Source: Bacteroides sp.
GTDB taxonomy: Bacteria; Bacteroidota; Bacteroidia; Bacteroidales; Muribaculaceae
DNA length: 64,000 nucleotides
Direction of reading: 5' to 3'
Assembly: GCA_014802105.1 (NCBI GenBank)
Contig: JAAVCX010000011.1
Span: forward strand, 62,001-126,000
Positions 63,929 through 64,000 of this stretch are shown piece by piece; the first letter of the stretch is position 1, and the number at the start of each line of letters is the position of its first letter. Below the pieces are notes generated by a model that searched no databases, was not told the origin of the DNA, and saw nothing but the letters and a program-made list of their open reading frames with translations. The position numbers and the translations under genes were made by a program.

Positions 63929-64000
63929 TAATCAAAGAAAAAAGTCGCTTCGTCGAAAGTTTCACAAAAATGTGTCACAATTGTAGCAGTTTTGTAACAA
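63929..64000. other. Window end without visible gene
   Basis: These 72 AT-rich bp after the permease gene show no open frame, hairpin or promoter that I can support. Confidence 0.5.

Overview
The window looks like a chromosome segment of a Bacteroidales bacterium, perhaps from the Muribaculaceae or a related gut family (the family is inference). The evidence: promoters of the Bacteroidetes form TTG-N19-21-TAnnTTTG recur; there is a SusC/SusD polysaccharide utilisation locus (PUL); NuoC and NuoD are fused; glycyl-tRNA synthetase is the single-chain type; speA, a FabD of the usual size, LpxB, DUF4422 and PorT-type barrel proteins all match this order; Shine-Dalgarno sites are mostly absent.

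Layout. 1-6.5 kb (minus): nuoA-nuoB-nuoCD-nuoH runs straight into atpD-atpC-atpB, with atpB cut by the left edge. 6.6-10 kb (minus): speA-truA-barrel protein, ending in a hairpin that abuts the nuoA promoter. 10-13.6 kb: a TPR/OmpA-like lipoprotein and a DUF2156-type protein (plus), then metK with a small PAS protein (minus). metK has a ~240-nt leader that holds a SAM-II-like aptamer and an intrinsic terminator. 15.3-17.7 kb (minus): a two-gene AT-richer polysaccharide islet (flippase, DUF4422 glycosyltransferase) set directly behind a tRNA(CCA). 17.9-22 kb: rubrerythrin, lpxB, a glucosaminidase and a DEAD-box helicase.

22-40 kb is a PUL in two minus-strand units. One is SusC-SusD-lipoprotein followed by GH5-GH3-DUF4861. 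The other is GH2, a fused alginate-lyase-type/GH88 enzyme, and a membrane-anchored DUF6377-type regulator. Together they suggest a beta-glucan- or cellulose-like backbone carrying uronic acids: GH5 cuts the backbone, the lyase and GH88 domains cut and clear unsaturated uronates, GH2 and GH3 finish. Control seems layered: a promoter before GH2, paired dyads before GH5, and a terminator only 17 bp before the GH5 start.

40-47.4 kb (minus): purD-membrane protein-pdxB, a THUMP methyltransferase, fabD and a small membrane-anchored protein. 47.6-55.5 kb (plus): a Rel/SpoT homologue with a degenerate synthetase, dsbD, a frameshifted DUF6155 gene, rpsU, a six-hairpin-glycosidase-like lipoprotein and a phosphodiesterase. 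55.6-56.7 kb: an AT-rich patch with an unknown secreted or membrane protein behind a heavily folded leader. 56.8-64 kb: a Rieske-like lipoprotein, an SRPBCC protein and pyrE (minus), then glyS, lemA, an FKBP, tgt and an LptF/LptG-type permease (plus).

Most genes are conserved housekeeping. The points most worth a second look are the metK leader, the lyase-GH88 fusion and the control of its PUL, the nuoH-atpD junction, the folded leader near 55.9 kb, and the degenerate RSH and Rieske-like proteins.
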